64,000 bases of DNA from Candidatus Latescibacterota bacterium (GCA_022820485.1 JAJEFJ010000084.1:1-64000), one strand, 5' to 3'. Shown: positions 1 through 8,836, counted from the first letter of the stretch. A program made the numbers and translations. The notes: generated by a model from the sequence alone, not told the origin.

Positions 1-1744
1 CGTCAAAGGTATACCACGCAAACTCCGGCGGCGTACCTGAAATCGTCCGCGTCCCCGGATCAAACGACAGACCCGCAGGCAACGCCCCATCCAAGCGATA
101 CGTCCGCGCCACATTCCCACCGACCGCCTCCGGCAACTCCAAACTCACCGCCTCGCCCGCTAGATACGGCTGGTCGTCCTGCTCCTGGACGAAGCTGGGG
201 ATACCATTCACCCGAATCGAGAAGGTCAACGTCACCGTATCGCCATCCGCATCCGTCACCCGATACGTAAACGCATAGGACTCATCATACGTCACATCCG
301 TCGGCGGCGTACCTGAAATCGTCCGAGACGAGGCATCAAACAACAGACCCGCAGGCAACGCCCCTTCCAAGGTATAGGTTAACGCTACATTCCCACCTTC
401 CGCCTCCGGCAACTCTAAGCTCACCGCATCACCCGCCGGGTACAGATGATCTTCCTCCTCCCGGACGAAGCTGGGCATAGCGGCTATCACAATCGTGAAG
501 GTCAACTCAGCCGAATCGCCATCGGAATCCTCCGCCCGATACGTGAACTCATATGACGCGTCATACAACACATCAGCCGGAGGCAAACCAGAAATCGTCC
601 GAGCCTCGGCATCAAACAACAGACCCGGAGGCAAGTCCTCCTCATTCAAACTATACGTCAGAGCGTCGGTGGACCGACCTACTGGCAACTCCCAAGGCTG
701 TTTTATCTCTTCGCCTGCAGTAAAGGTTGTTTGACGCGCAGCGACCGCCGCGAAGGTCAGCTCTACATAGACCATAAAGGTCAATTCCTCGGCGTCGCTC
801 TCCTCCATATTGGTATCGGAATCTTCTACCCGGTAGGTCATTTCATACGTCCCGGCTATGGTCGGCGTACCCGAAAGCGTCCGAGCCTCGGCATCAAACA
901 CCAGACCCTCCGGCAACTCCCCGACCAAGCTAGATGACACAGATGACAAGCTATATCTCGGAGGTTCCTCATACTCTCCCACCGAAGCCGGAGGCAATTC
1001 CAGAACTCCTATATCATCACCTGTCCGGTACGACTGATCGGGAACCGTCGCACCGTCAAAGCTCGGCCTCGTATCGACTTCTACCTCAAATGTCAACGTG
1101 GCTGTATCGCCGTCGGCATCCGTCACTTCGTACGTCATCAAGGAAATAGCCACTTCCGAAGGCGTACCCGAAAGCGTCCGAGTCGCGGCATCAAATGCCA
1201 ATCCCGGCGGCAAGGGACTCAAGCTATAAGTCAAGCCCCCGTTACCTCCCGAAGCTGCAGGCAACTCCAGAGCCTCTATCGCCATCTCGTCCGAGAACAT
1301 CTGATCAGGAACCGTCACCCCCTCAAAGCTCGGCGCTACATCCTCCTCTTCTACTGAAATATTGAATGTCAATGTGGCCGTAGCACCATCGGCATCCGTC
1401 ACTTCGTAGACCATTGAGTAAAAAATCTTTTCCGGGAAGGTGACATCATCCGAAGGCGTGCCCGAAAGCGTCCGAGTCGCGGCATCAAATGCCAATCCCG
1501 GCGGCAAGGGACTCAGAGCATACGCCAAATCGCCACTGCCACCTGTAGCCTCAGGTAGCACCAGATCCCCTATCTCCACTCCGGCCTCGTACATTTGGTT
1601 GGCAACCGTCGCACCGCCAAAGCTCAGCGCATCCTGCGCTTCAGCCTCCGGAGCCAGCATCAAAGTGACCGCCAGAAAAAGCATACTCAGGCAGGACAGC
1701 GCTCTATCCCAAATAAGTTTGTTACTAACTACACAACCGCTCAT
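1..1744 (-). CDS. Secreted Ig-like (He_PIG/cadherin-like) repeat protein, 5' part only
   Basis: An open frame runs without a stop from an ATG at 1744 leftwards off the window edge (581 codons visible). The first ~38 residues form a signal peptide: an Arg-containing n-region, a hydrophobic core LSMLFLAVTLML, then APEAEAQ. After it come six tandem modules of about 85-100 residues (the sixth cut by the edge). Each holds the pattern PSF(x)n...ELP(x)n...LPPGL.FDA.TRT.SGTP followed by TYEVTDADGDTATLTF, the hallmark of putative-Ig (He_PIG) cadherin-like domains. Modules 1 and 2 share stretches nearly identical at DNA level, which suggests recent duplication. Such proteins are exported and act in adhesion or matrix binding; the ligand cannot be told. 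A GGAGGG Shine-Dalgarno lies 6 nt before the ATG. Only plus-strand shadow frames occur opposite it. Confidence 0.88.
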   Translation of the reverse strand, partial: MSGCVVSNKLIWDRALSCLSMLFLAVTLMLAPEAEAQDALSFGGATVANQMYEAGVEIGDLVLPEATGGSGDLAYALSPLPPGLAFDAATRTLSGTPSDDVTFPEKIFYSMVYEVTDADGATATLTFNISVEEEDVAPSFEGVTVPDQMFSDEMAIEALELPAASGGNGGLTYSLSPLPPGLAFDAATRTLSGTPSEVAISLMTYEVTDADGDTATLTFEVEVDTRPSFDGATVPDQSYRTGDDIGVLELPPASVGEYEEPPRYSLSSVSSSLVGELPEGLVFDAEARTLSGTPTIAGTYEMTYRVEDSDTNMEESDAEELTFMVYVELTFAAVAARQTTFTAGEEIKQPWELPVGRSTDALTYSLNEEDLPPGLLFDAEARTISGLPPADVLYDASYEFTYRAEDSDGDSAELTFTIVIAAMPSFVREEEDHLYPAGDAVSLELPEAEGGNVALTYTLEGALPAGLLFDASSRTISGTPPTDVTYDESYAFTYRVTDADGDTVTLTFSIRVNGIPSFVQEQDDQPYLAGEAVSLELPEAVGGNVARTYRLDGALPAGLSFDPGTRTISGTPPEFAWYTFD

Positions 1745-2025
1745 AATTGACCCTCCAATGAGAGATTTAAGTTTTAAGTTTAAGTTGTAGCGCAACTTTG
1801 TGCACTAGACCGCCGCCTCGCCGCTCTAAGGCCGCAACCACCTTCCACCACCGCACTCATGGTTCCTCTCCCTTAGCGACCCTTACAACAATAGCTTAAT
1901 TGAAGAGCGTGTAGAGAAGCCTGAGATCATTTCACGTACTCAATACAAAATACGCATCTAATATCCAGGATGCAAGAGGTAGTTTCTAAACTATATGGTC
2001 TATCAGCACCTAGCACGCAGAAAGG

Positions 2026-2517
2026 TCAATATCGTGCAAAAAGAGGAAGGTCGTGGCGCAACTCGGCCTCCAACTTAGAGTGGCAAGAGGGGCAAACCGA
2101 AATCAGATGTTCCAGTTTATTAGCCTCTATGTTGGAAGAGAAACTGCGATAGGGAATCTTGTGATGTACGTCAAGCTGGCGCCCAAGTTCCTCTTCGCTA
2201 ACCCCGCATACTTGGCAAATGAAGCCATCGCGCGTCCGCGCCTTTAATGCTTGGAGTTCCCAATTGGCCCCCCGCCGTTTGGAAGTTTCCCCCAAGCAAA
2301 CCTCTAACGAAGGCATAGCTTCTGTCCAAGCGCGGCGGCAAAACGCGTCGCAAAAGTGTAACTGAGCTTGGCCCGCATACCAATCCGGCACCTCAATCTC
2401 TAGCCGACAGTGCGCACAGCGCGTAGCGATCTGCGCACTGTCGCTAGGGGGGCATCGTTCGCCAAAATCAAATCCCATCTGATCACTAGAAGAAGCCATG
2501 ATAAGACCACAGGGCAT
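2026..2517 (-). CDS. Small HNH endonuclease with N-terminal zinc-binding Cys motif
   Basis: 163 aa. The C-terminal half carries a typical HNH fold: RDGFICQVCG, then LDVHHKIPYRSF, then ANKLEHLISVCPSCH, giving the CxxC...HH...N...CxxCH order of HNH nucleases (DNA cleavage, one metal ion). The N-terminal half has a second Cys cluster (CAHC...FCDAFC) that probably binds zinc. The start is uncertain: the ATG at 2517 or an in-frame ATG at 2496, neither with a strong Shine-Dalgarno. It stands alone between the Ig-repeat gene and rpsT. Free-standing HNH proteins occur in restriction, mobile elements and phage; nothing nearby says which. Domain call firm, role unknown. Confidence 0.78.
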   Translation of the reverse strand: MPCGLIMASSSDQMGFDFGERCPPSDSAQIATRCAHCRLEIEVPDWYAGQAQLHFCDAFCRRAWTEAMPSLEVCLGETSKRRGANWELQALKARTRDGFICQVCGVSEEELGRQLDVHHKIPYRSFSSNIEANKLEHLISVCPSCHSKLEAELRHDLPLFARY

Positions 2518-2633
2518 AATTTTATGCGGGGCTCCAGTTCATTCCAGCTTTCGCTAGCCTCTTTTTGAAGACCCGCCTTGCCCCTTCTCCCCACTTCTTA
2601 TTATATTTAAGATTTTATTGAAGGAGCGCAAAA

Positions 2634-2888
2634 TTGCCTAAACTCAAGTCTGCCAAGAAGCACCAAATCACTAGTGCCAAAGCCTACGTACGCAACCGCG
2701 CAATCCGCTCGCGGATGCGTACGGCCCTCAAGAAAGTCCGTCAAGCTCCGGACAAAGCCTCGGCCGAGATCGCGCTACAGGCGGCGATCTCGATCATCGA
2801 CAGGACCACCAACAAGGGCATTATCCACAAAAATGCCGCCGCCCGCTACAAGTCGCGGTTGAGCCATCTCGTGCAGACAATGGCTTGA
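2634..2888 (+). CDS. rpsT: 30S ribosomal protein S20
   Basis: 84 aa, the usual S20 length. The very basic sequence KSAKKH...RNRAIRSRMRTALKKV...INRTT-like DRTTNKGIIHKNAAARYKSRL matches the S20 family, a three-helix primary binder of 16S rRNA in the small subunit. The start is a TTG at 2634, chosen because an AAGGAG Shine-Dalgarno lies 7 nt upstream and the N-terminus then matches other S20 proteins. TTG starts are known for rpsT. Monocistronic; it converges on the cysK gene with only a few bases between the stop codons. Confidence 0.97.
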   Translation: MPKLKSAKKHQITSAKAYVRNRAIRSRMRTALKKVRQAPDKASAEIALQAAISIIDRTTNKGIIHKNAAARYKSRLSHLVQTMA

Positions 2889-2895
2889 TGCTCCC

Positions 2896-3813
2896 TCATT
2901 CAAAGGCACGAGTACTCAAGTAGCGCAATCCGCTGTCGCAGAGGATTGTCACGACCCGAGCATTTCCGCCCATTTCGCGAGCAACTTGGATGGCGATATA
3001 GGCGTTGGCCCCTGCTGAAATCCCCACCAAAAGCCCTTCCTCTCGCGCCAAGCGGCGGGCCATTTCATACGCGTCGTCGTCGGTAATGACCCGTACCTCG
3101 TCGATAACTTCGCGGTTGAGAATTGGCGGTACAAAACCTGCGCCAATACCCTCTATATAACTGAATCCAGCCCTCCCGCCTGAAAGTACGGGCGACCCGG
3201 CAGGCTCGACAGCGATGACCCTCACTGTGGCTAGAGCTTCCTTGAGTACTTCGCCGACGCCAGTCAACGATCCCCCAGAACCCACCCCTGCCACAAAGGC
3301 ATCGATTCGGCCGTCTAGCTGTTCTAAGATCTCACGGCCAGTCGTGCGGCGGTGTATTTCTGGGTTCGCTGCATTCATAAACTGCTGTGGCAAAAAGTAA
3401 TCTGGATGCTCGCGCTTGAGTTCAAGCGCTTTGTCGATAGCGCCACGCATGCCCTCGGCCGCTGGCGTCAACACAACTTCGGCACCGTATGCCTGCATCT
3501 GTAAGCGGCGCTCGCGGCTAGCCGTGTCGAACATGGTGACGATGAGTTTGTAGCCCTTGTAGGCAGCCACCATGGCCAAGCCAATGCCGGTATTGCCGCT
3601 AGTGGGCTCAATGATCGTACCGCCCTTAGCCAACAATCCCTGCTCTTCGGCAGCTTCGATCATCGCCAGAGCGATGCGGTCCTTGACACTACCGCCCGGA
3701 TTGGTCGCCTCCAACTTGCCCCACACCTCGGCCGCCCCCTCCCCGACGACTCGGCTGAGACGGACCATAGGCGTAGCCCCGATTAACTCCAGCACATTGT
3801 GGGCGCGTTTCAT
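2896..3813 (-). CDS. cysK: Cysteine synthase, PLP-dependent (CysK type)
   Basis: 305 aa. A fold-type II PLP enzyme that makes cysteine from O-acetylserine and sulfide. The PLP lysine sits in NPGGSVKDR (about residue 44), followed by the substrate loop PTSGNTG (about 69-75) and the glycine-rich phosphate loop GVGSGGSLTG (about 177-186). LVGISAG near the C-terminus is also family-typical. It is the last gene of a four-gene minus-strand cluster (cysM, JAMM protease, sulfur carrier, cysK), so the cell has both a sulfide-dependent and probably a carrier-protein-dependent route. The 38-nt gap to the carrier gene suggests one transcript. Confidence 0.93.
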   Translation of the reverse strand: MKRAHNVLELIGATPMVRLSRVVGEGAAEVWGKLEATNPGGSVKDRIALAMIEAAEEQGLLAKGGTIIEPTSGNTGIGLAMVAAYKGYKLIVTMFDTASRERRLQMQAYGAEVVLTPAAEGMRGAIDKALELKREHPDYFLPQQFMNAANPEIHRRTTGREILEQLDGRIDAFVAGVGSGGSLTGVGEVLKEALATVRVIAVEPAGSPVLSGGRAGFSYIEGIGAGFVPPILNREVIDEVRVITDDDAYEMARRLAREEGLLVGISAGANAYIAIQVAREMGGNARVVTILCDSGLRYLSTRAFE

Positions 3814-3851
3814 CCTGTACCAAACCTAACGCCAACCGCCTGTGGTAGTCC

Positions 3852-4130
3852 TCAACTGCCGCCAGCAATGGCCGGGACGATAGAGACGCTGTCACCGTCG
3901 TTAAGGGGCGTATCCTTGCCGTCGAGGAAGCGAATATCTTCGTCGTTGACGAAGATATTGACGTAACGGCGTACCTCTCCGTCCTCGTCGAGCAGTTTAC
4001 CGGCCAAGCCCTCGTAGGAACCGTCGAGACCATCTACCAACTCACTAATAGTCCCTGCCTCCAACTCGACCTCGGCCTGATTGTGGGTCAATTTCCGCAA
4101 CGGCGTGGGAATGTGAACAGTAACCGGCAT
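3852..4130 (-). CDS. MoaD/ThiS-family sulfur-carrier protein (CysO-like) with a GGS tail
   Basis: 92 aa beta-grasp protein. It begins MPVTVHIPTPLRKLT and ends SIVPAIAGGS, the MoaD/ThiS pattern in which a C-terminal Gly-Gly is activated and thiocarboxylated. Here one extra Ser follows the GG, so it must be trimmed before use; the neighbouring JAMM protease is the obvious trimming enzyme. I chose the ATG at 4130 over the in-frame ATG at 4142 because GGAGG lies 5 nt before the former and overlaps the latter. In mycobacteria CysO-thiocarboxylate is the sulfur donor for CysM and Mec releases cysteine. The same three partners are adjacent here. No dedicated E1 (MoeB-like) enzyme is next to it. Confidence 0.9.
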   Translation of the reverse strand: MPVTVHIPTPLRKLTHNQAEVELEAGTISELVDGLDGSYEGLAGKLLDEDGEVRRYVNIFVNDEDIRFLDGKDTPLNDGDSVSIVPAIAGGS

Positions 4131-4184
4131 TTCATCCTCCATGTGGTAATTTGAGCGGCTCCACCGCCCGCATTCTATTAGTGA

Positions 4185-4679
4185 CTAAACTATTTCAACA
4201 CCCGTTTCGGCGTAGTGGTTGCCGTCCCAAGCAAAACATTTGTAGCCTTGCACTTTCCGCGGGCTACCCGTCTCCTCGCCATAGACTGAAAGCACCAGAT
4301 ACATCGCATCCGGGTCGTCTGGGTCGTCTCCTGCCTCTCGGCTGTTGAATATCCAAGTGCGCCTTTCGTCTTCGTCCGAGAAATAGGCCGCGCAATCAAT
4401 GTGGGAATGGTAGCAACCCGAGACCCGGCCCCCAGCCTTTTCAGCCGCTTCCGCGATGTGCAATTGCTCACCGGCGTCAATCAGATAAGCCGTGCTTGCA
4501 TCGCGGGAATAGCGGTTGGGATTTTCTTCGTGCCGCTGCTGTTGTACATTGGTACAAGCATGGGCAGCGGACACCCCGCTCGGCACCCCCTCAACCAACA
4601 GACCGCAACACTCGTGTGGGTACTCGGCCAAGGCTTGGGCGCAAATCCGGTCAAAGTCCCTGCGGGCAATGCGCAGCAT
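4185..4679 (-). CDS. mec: JAMM/M67 metalloprotease (Mec-like) for the sulfur carrier
   Basis: 164 aa. Zinc-dependent isopeptidase/peptidase of the M67 family. The complete JAMM signature is visible: Glu in YPHECCGLL (about residue 23), then HSHIDCAAYFSDED, i.e. HxH, seven residues, SxxD. Mec in mycobacteria cuts cysteine from CysO-Cys; relatives elsewhere remove residues after the carrier's Gly-Gly. With a carrier ending in GGS directly downstream, both activities are plausible. It lies 12 nt after the cysM stop and 54 nt before the carrier gene, in one operon. Confidence 0.9.
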   Translation of the reverse strand: MLRIARRDFDRICAQALAEYPHECCGLLVEGVPSGVSAAHACTNVQQQRHEENPNRYSRDASTAYLIDAGEQLHIAEAAEKAGGRVSGCYHSHIDCAAYFSDEDERRTWIFNSREAGDDPDDPDAMYLVLSVYGEETGSPRKVQGYKCFAWDGNHYAETGVEIV

Positions 4680-4691
4680 TCAGCTATCCCT

Positions 4692-5612
4692 TCACTTAGT
4701 AATGCCCTCAAGGGCCAGCCGCCACATGGGCGTACTCATGTACTTGTCGCCGCCATCGCAAAATATCGTCACCACTACCCCTGTATCTAGCTGACGAGCA
4801 ACTTCCAGCGCGGCCCAATAAGCTCCACCCGAAGACTGGCCGACGAGAATCCCCTGCTCGACCGGCAGACGCAGTGCAGTATCATAAGCATCATCGGTAT
4901 CTATCGGTATTTTGTAGTCGAGGAGCGCCTCGTCGTAGATACCAGGGACAATTGAACTTTCCATGTGCTTAAGGCCCTCAATGCCGTGAAACGGCTCGGC
5001 CGGCTCAGCGGCAATGATCTGGATCGCCGGATTGAACTTCCTAAGACCTCGGCCAGTGCCCATCAGGGTACCGCTAGTGCCGATAGTGGCGACAAAATGA
5101 GTGACACGGCCTTGGGTCTGCTCCCAGATTTCGGGTGCCGTAGTGTCGCGATGGGCGTACCAATTCGCGGGATTGTTGTATTGGTCGGGCTTGAAGTACC
5201 GGTCGGGGTCGGCTTCGTATATCCGCCGCCCTTCCCGTATAGCTCCGTCGGAAAGCTCCCCTGGATCGGTGTACACCACTTCAGCACCATAGGCGGCGAG
5301 AATGGCTTTGCGCTCGCGGCTGACATTAGCCGGCATGGCCAATGTTACCTGATAGCCTTTAGCAGCACCGATCATAGCGTAGGCAATGCCTGTATTTCCA
5401 GAAGTGGAATCCAAAATGACCTTGCCCGGCCCCAGCGACCCGTCCTGCTCGCCCTCCTCGATCATCCGTCGCGCTGGCCGGTCCTTGACCGACCCCCCAG
5501 GATTGAAAAACTCCAGCTTGGCATACACTTCCACCTTTGGTGGAATCGCCGGATCCCTCAGCCGCAAAAGCGGCGTATCACCAATCTGCTCGACGACCGA
5601 TAGGCCAATCAC
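4692..5612 (-). CDS. cysM: Cysteine synthase, CysM type (probably CysO-thiocarboxylate dependent)
   Basis: 306 aa PLP fold-type II enzyme. The PLP lysine is in NPGGSVKDR (about residue 44), the substrate loop is STSGNTG (about 70-76) and the phosphate loop is TIGTSGTLMGTG. The GTG start at 5612 has AAGGGGAG 6 nt upstream. The adjacent JAMM protease and GG-tailed carrier gene make a CysO-CysM-Mec pathway the best reading, in which O-phosphoserine or O-acetylserine reacts with protein thiocarboxylate. Substrate choice between the two serine esters cannot be told from the sequence. First gene of the cluster, divergent from aspS. Confidence 0.9.
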   Translation of the reverse strand: MIGLSVVEQIGDTPLLRLRDPAIPPKVEVYAKLEFFNPGGSVKDRPARRMIEEGEQDGSLGPGKVILDSTSGNTGIAYAMIGAAKGYQVTLAMPANVSRERKAILAAYGAEVVYTDPGELSDGAIREGRRIYEADPDRYFKPDQYNNPANWYAHRDTTAPEIWEQTQGRVTHFVATIGTSGTLMGTGRGLRKFNPAIQIIAAEPAEPFHGIEGLKHMESSIVPGIYDEALLDYKIPIDTDDAYDTALRLPVEQGILVGQSSGGAYWAALEVARQLDTGVVVTIFCDGGDKYMSTPMWRLALEGITK

Positions 5613-5674
5613 AAAAATCTCCCCTTACGATTAAAAGAACCAAAATCCACCATGTCAACCAACCCGATCCTTTC

Positions 5675-5703
5675 TTGACACTCTCCAAACTGCATTCTAT
5701 TTT
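5675..5703 (+). promoter_or_regulatory. Sigma70-type promoter of aspS
   Basis: TTGACA at 5675-5680, 17 nt, then TATTTT at 5698-5703; 47 nt upstream of the aspS ATG, in the divergent cysM-aspS gap. Consensus -35 and ideal spacing. Prediction only. Confidence 0.65.
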
Positions 5704-5750
5704 GTTTTGTTTCCCACTTAAAATCCAATTTTATCATTTAGGTGTAACTT

Positions 5751-7535
5751 ATGGAAAAACCGAGCGCAGACTTAGGAGACTGGGAGCGTACGCACGACTG
5801 CGGCACGCTCACAGATAAAGACATCGGTCAGCGCGTCCTGCTAATGGGTTGGGTCTGGCGCCGCCGTGACCACGGCGGCGTTATTTTTATCGACCTCCGC
5901 GACCGCTACGGCATTACCCAAATCGTCTTCAACCCACAGCGCGATCCCACCGCCTACCAGCAGGCCGACCACTTGCGCAACGAGTACGTCATCGCCGTAC
6001 AAGGCGAAGTCGAGGCCCGCCCTGAAGGTATGGTCAACCCACAGTTGCCCACCGGGGCTATTGAAGTAAACTGCGATCGGTTACGCCTCCTCAACCGCTG
6101 TCGGACCCCGCCTTTTCTCATTGAAGACCAAACCGACGCTGGAGAGGAAATTCGGCTCAAGTATCGCTATCTGGACCTGCGTCGGCCTCGTGTCCAAGGC
6201 AATTTGCTACTCAGGCACCGGGGCTATCAGATCGTGCGCCACCTGCTCGACCAGCGAGGCTTCATTGAAGTTGAAACTCCGTTTCTGACCAAGAGCACCC
6301 CCGAAGGAGCCCGAGATTATCTCGTCCCCAGTCGAGTACATCCTGAGCATTTTTTCGCTCTGCCCCAATCACCTCAAACCTACAAACAGCTCTTGATGAT
6401 CGCCGGCTATGACCGCTACTTCCAGATCGTCAAGTGCTTCCGCGACGAGGATTTACGCTCTGATCGCCAGCCCGAATTTACCCAAATCGACATCGAAATG
6501 GCCTTCGTGCGCGAGGATCACGTCATGGCCATAGCCGAGGATCTGACCCGCGCCCTTTTTGCTCAGTTGCGCCAAATCAATTTACCTAACCCTTTTCCGC
6601 GAATCACTTATCGCGAAGCCATGGAGCGCTTCGGCTCCGATAAACCCGACCTGCGTTTCGGCCTAGAGATCAAAGATGTAGCGGCGGCAGCGCGCGCTTC
6701 CCAATTCCAAGTCTTTCATTCCGTTCTTGGCAGTGGTGGCCAAGTCAAAGGCATAAATGTCAAGGGCTGTAGTGGCTTCTCACGTGGACAAATCGACGAT
6801 TTAATCGCCTTTGCCCAAGAGCTGGGAGCCAAGGGTCTTAGCTGGATCAAACACACCGACGCTGGCCTTGAATCCTCCATCGTCAAATTCTTCCCCCAAG
6901 CCGCTCAAACCCAGTTGATCGAGGCTCTCAAATCCGTCCCTGGCGACCTGATGCTTTTTGTCGCCGACCAGCCCAAGCAAGTCGCCCGGATACTCGGAGC
7001 ACTGCGCTTGGAGCTGGCTCAGCGCCTCTCATTGGTTCCCGAGGATTCTTGGCAGCCCCTTTGGGTCAGCCAATTCCCACTGCTAGAACGCGATGAGGAA
7101 GCCGACCGCTTTACAGCCGTGCACCATCCCTTCACAGCTCCCTTAGAAGAGGACTTCGCCCTATTGGATAGCGCCCCTGCCGACGCTAGGGCACGAGCCT
7201 ATGACTTGGTCCTCAACGGCAATGAAATTGCTGGAGGCAGCATGCGGATTTTCCAGCGCTCAGTACAAGCCCGTCTCTTTCAACTCTTAGAAATCGGCAC
7301 CGAAGAAGCCGCGGCCAAATTCGGTTTCCTGCTTGAAGCACTCGACTACGGGGCCCCGCCACACGGTGGTATCGCCTTTGGCTTCGACCGGCTAATCGCC
7401 TTGCTCGCCAACGAAGATTCAATCCGCGAAGTCATCGCCTTCCCCAAGACCAATAAGGCCGTGGGTTTGATGGAAAACGCCCCTTCTTCCATCGATTTGG
7501 GCCAGTTGCGCGAATTGGGTATTCGGTCTGCCTGA
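5751..7535 (+). CDS. aspS: Aspartyl-tRNA synthetase
   Basis: 594 aa, normal for bacterial AspRS. It charges tRNA-Asp (and possibly tRNA-Asn). N-terminal OB anticodon-binding domain about 15-110 (GWVWRRRDHGGVIFIDLRD). Class II motif 1 around 165-185 (FIEVETPFLTKSTPEGARDY), motif 2 around 228-245 (FRDEDLRSDRQPEFTQ), GAD insertion domain about 290-420, motif 3 around 538-552 (GIAFGFDRLIALL). Start ATG at 5751 with AGGTG upstream. I cannot tell from sequence alone whether it is the discriminating or the non-discriminating form. Preceded by a good promoter; downstream genes have their own. Confidence 0.97.
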   Translation: MEKPSADLGDWERTHDCGTLTDKDIGQRVLLMGWVWRRRDHGGVIFIDLRDRYGITQIVFNPQRDPTAYQQADHLRNEYVIAVQGEVEARPEGMVNPQLPTGAIEVNCDRLRLLNRCRTPPFLIEDQTDAGEEIRLKYRYLDLRRPRVQGNLLLRHRGYQIVRHLLDQRGFIEVETPFLTKSTPEGARDYLVPSRVHPEHFFALPQSPQTYKQLLMIAGYDRYFQIVKCFRDEDLRSDRQPEFTQIDIEMAFVREDHVMAIAEDLTRALFAQLRQINLPNPFPRITYREAMERFGSDKPDLRFGLEIKDVAAAARASQFQVFHSVLGSGGQVKGINVKGCSGFSRGQIDDLIAFAQELGAKGLSWIKHTDAGLESSIVKFFPQAAQTQLIEALKSVPGDLMLFVADQPKQVARILGALRLELAQRLSLVPEDSWQPLWVSQFPLLERDEEADRFTAVHHPFTAPLEEDFALLDSAPADARARAYDLVLNGNEIAGGSMRIFQRSVQARLFQLLEIGTEEAAAKFGFLLEALDYGAPPHGGIAFGFDRLIALLANEDSIREVIAFPKTNKAVGLMENAPSSIDLGQLRELGIRSA

Positions 7536-7573
7536 AAACTTCAGCAAGTGGGGCAAATTTTCACTTGTTCTGC

Positions 7574-7601
7574 TTGACATCCACTCTAGGTCGCCTATAT
7601 T
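7574..7601 (+). promoter_or_regulatory. Sigma70-type promoter of the lipoprotein/LysM pair
   Basis: TTGACA at 7574-7579, 16 nt, then TATATT at 7596-7601; 70 nt upstream of the lipoprotein ATG at 7672. Close to consensus. Prediction only. Confidence 0.65.
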
Positions 7602-7671
7602 TGTGCCCATATCCCGTATATTAATGTAAGATCGCTGTTTGATCCTTAAGCTTAGGTGGAGGAACTACTTA

Positions 7672-7956
7672 ATGAGCTGTCTTTCCACTATATCCAATTT
7701 GAGATACTCAGGCGTCGCCTTGGCGGTAGTGATTCTGTCGTTGGTAGCTAGCTGTTCGCGTGTTCCGTCGCAGGAGGATATGGAATACCTAGAACAACAG
7801 CGCCAAGCCACTCTGGCCGCCGAAGTAAAAGTAACCGAGCTACAGGCCGCAAAAGCACAGCTTGAGCGCGAACTCGCCGAGCGGCAAGCCACCAAGAAAG
7901 CACTAGAAGAAAAACTAGCCGCTACTAAGAGCAACCTCGCCAACCAAGGCAAATAA
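7672..7956 (+). CDS. Small coiled-coil lipoprotein (Lpp/OmpA-linker-like)
   Basis: 94 aa from the ATG at 7672, chosen because GGTGGAGG lies 9 nt upstream and the signal peptide then begins properly. Lipobox LVAS-C (about residue 27) marks lipidation by Lgt/LspA; Lnt is encoded 7 kb downstream. The mature part is one long charged helix (EYLEQQRQATLAAEVKV through ATKKALEEKLAATK) with heptad character, predicted to form a coiled coil in the periplasm. It is followed 14 nt later by a LysM protein, so the two probably work together at the outer membrane-peptidoglycan interface. No exact family recognised. Confidence 0.8.
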   Translation: MSCLSTISNLRYSGVALAVVILSLVASCSRVPSQEDMEYLEQQRQATLAAEVKVTELQAAKAQLERELAERQATKKALEEKLAATKSNLANQGK

Positions 7957-7970
7957 GAAAGGGTCCGACT

Positions 7971-8801
7971 ATGAAGAAGTTGTCCGTTGGTGGGTTGGCT
8001 TTAGCATTGCTAGTGCTAGCGAGCGGAAACATCTCTGCTCAAGAGCAGCAGATGACCTGTGAGGAGTACATGGCTCTGGGGAACGAACTCGTCAACCGCG
8101 AAAACGCAGCCAACACCCAGATTGAAGAACTAAACGCCCAGCTTGAAGCGCTTAATATGCAGATTGCCCAGCTTGACCGGGCCAACGCCGACCTCAATGA
8201 CCAGATCCTCGCAGCAATCGGCCACTCCGAATCCGAAGTCATGGCCTTTGGGCGCGAACTCGACGCTATTATCGCCCAACTCGAAGGGCTGATGGCACTA
8301 GCTCCAGAAGTGCTCATTATGCGTCGCGGTGAAGTCACCGCCATCGATTCCCGAGTCGCCGAGCTCAAGCAGAGCAACATAGCCGCCTTGCCCGAAATGA
8401 TGGACAAGCTAGCTACGATTGACCAGATGCTCGCCGAACTCAAAGCGCGCGTAGCCCAACCCGTGGTCATTGACTACAAGGTCGAGCGGGGGGACAACTT
8501 GTGGAATATCTCCAAAAAAGAACAAATCTACGACGATCCGTATATGTGGCCCCGCATCTACCGAAAGAATAAGGACCAAATCAAAGACCCGGATTTAATC
8601 TATCCCAAACAAGTCTTGGCCGTACCGTTCGGGGTAGCCGAAAATCAGTATTTGGTCACCCGAGGAGATTTCCTCTTCAAAATTGCCGCCGAGCTTTACA
8701 ACAATGCTGGCAAATGGCATAAAATCTACGAGGCCAACAAGCAGCAAATCGTCGCGCCAGATATGATTTTTCCTGCTCAAGTCCTCGAAATTCCCAAGTA
8801 A
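7971..8801 (+). CDS. Periplasmic coiled-coil protein with two C-terminal LysM domains
   Basis: 276 aa. Signal peptide at 1-24 (MKKLSVGGLALALLVLA...SAQ). Residues ~30-160 are helical with repeated NAQLEALNMQIAQLD-type heptads. Two LysM modules follow: IDYKVERGDNLWNISKKE...YPKQVLAVP (about 163-218) and NQYLVTRGDFLFKIAAEL...FPAQVLEIP (about 222-275). LysM binds peptidoglycan N-acetylglucosamine. Co-transcribed with the lipoprotein just upstream and ended by a strong terminator. Probably an envelope-organising factor. Confidence 0.87.
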   Translation: MKKLSVGGLALALLVLASGNISAQEQQMTCEEYMALGNELVNRENAANTQIEELNAQLEALNMQIAQLDRANADLNDQILAAIGHSESEVMAFGRELDAIIAQLEGLMALAPEVLIMRRGEVTAIDSRVAELKQSNIAALPEMMDKLATIDQMLAELKARVAQPVVIDYKVERGDNLWNISKKEQIYDDPYMWPRIYRKNKDQIKDPDLIYPKQVLAVPFGVAENQYLVTRGDFLFKIAAELYNNAGKWHKIYEANKQQIVAPDMIFPAQVLEIPK

Positions 8802-8836
8802 TTACAACTACTTGATTTAAATACTTTTCAAGACTT

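Noticed and set aside
1-1790. Several short plus-strand frames in the first 1.8 kb
   Set aside because: They run against the open minus-strand Ig-repeat gene, which explains their length and periodic spacing.
4965-5603. Plus-strand frame opposite cysM
   Set aside because: Shadow of a complete PLP enzyme; no domain.
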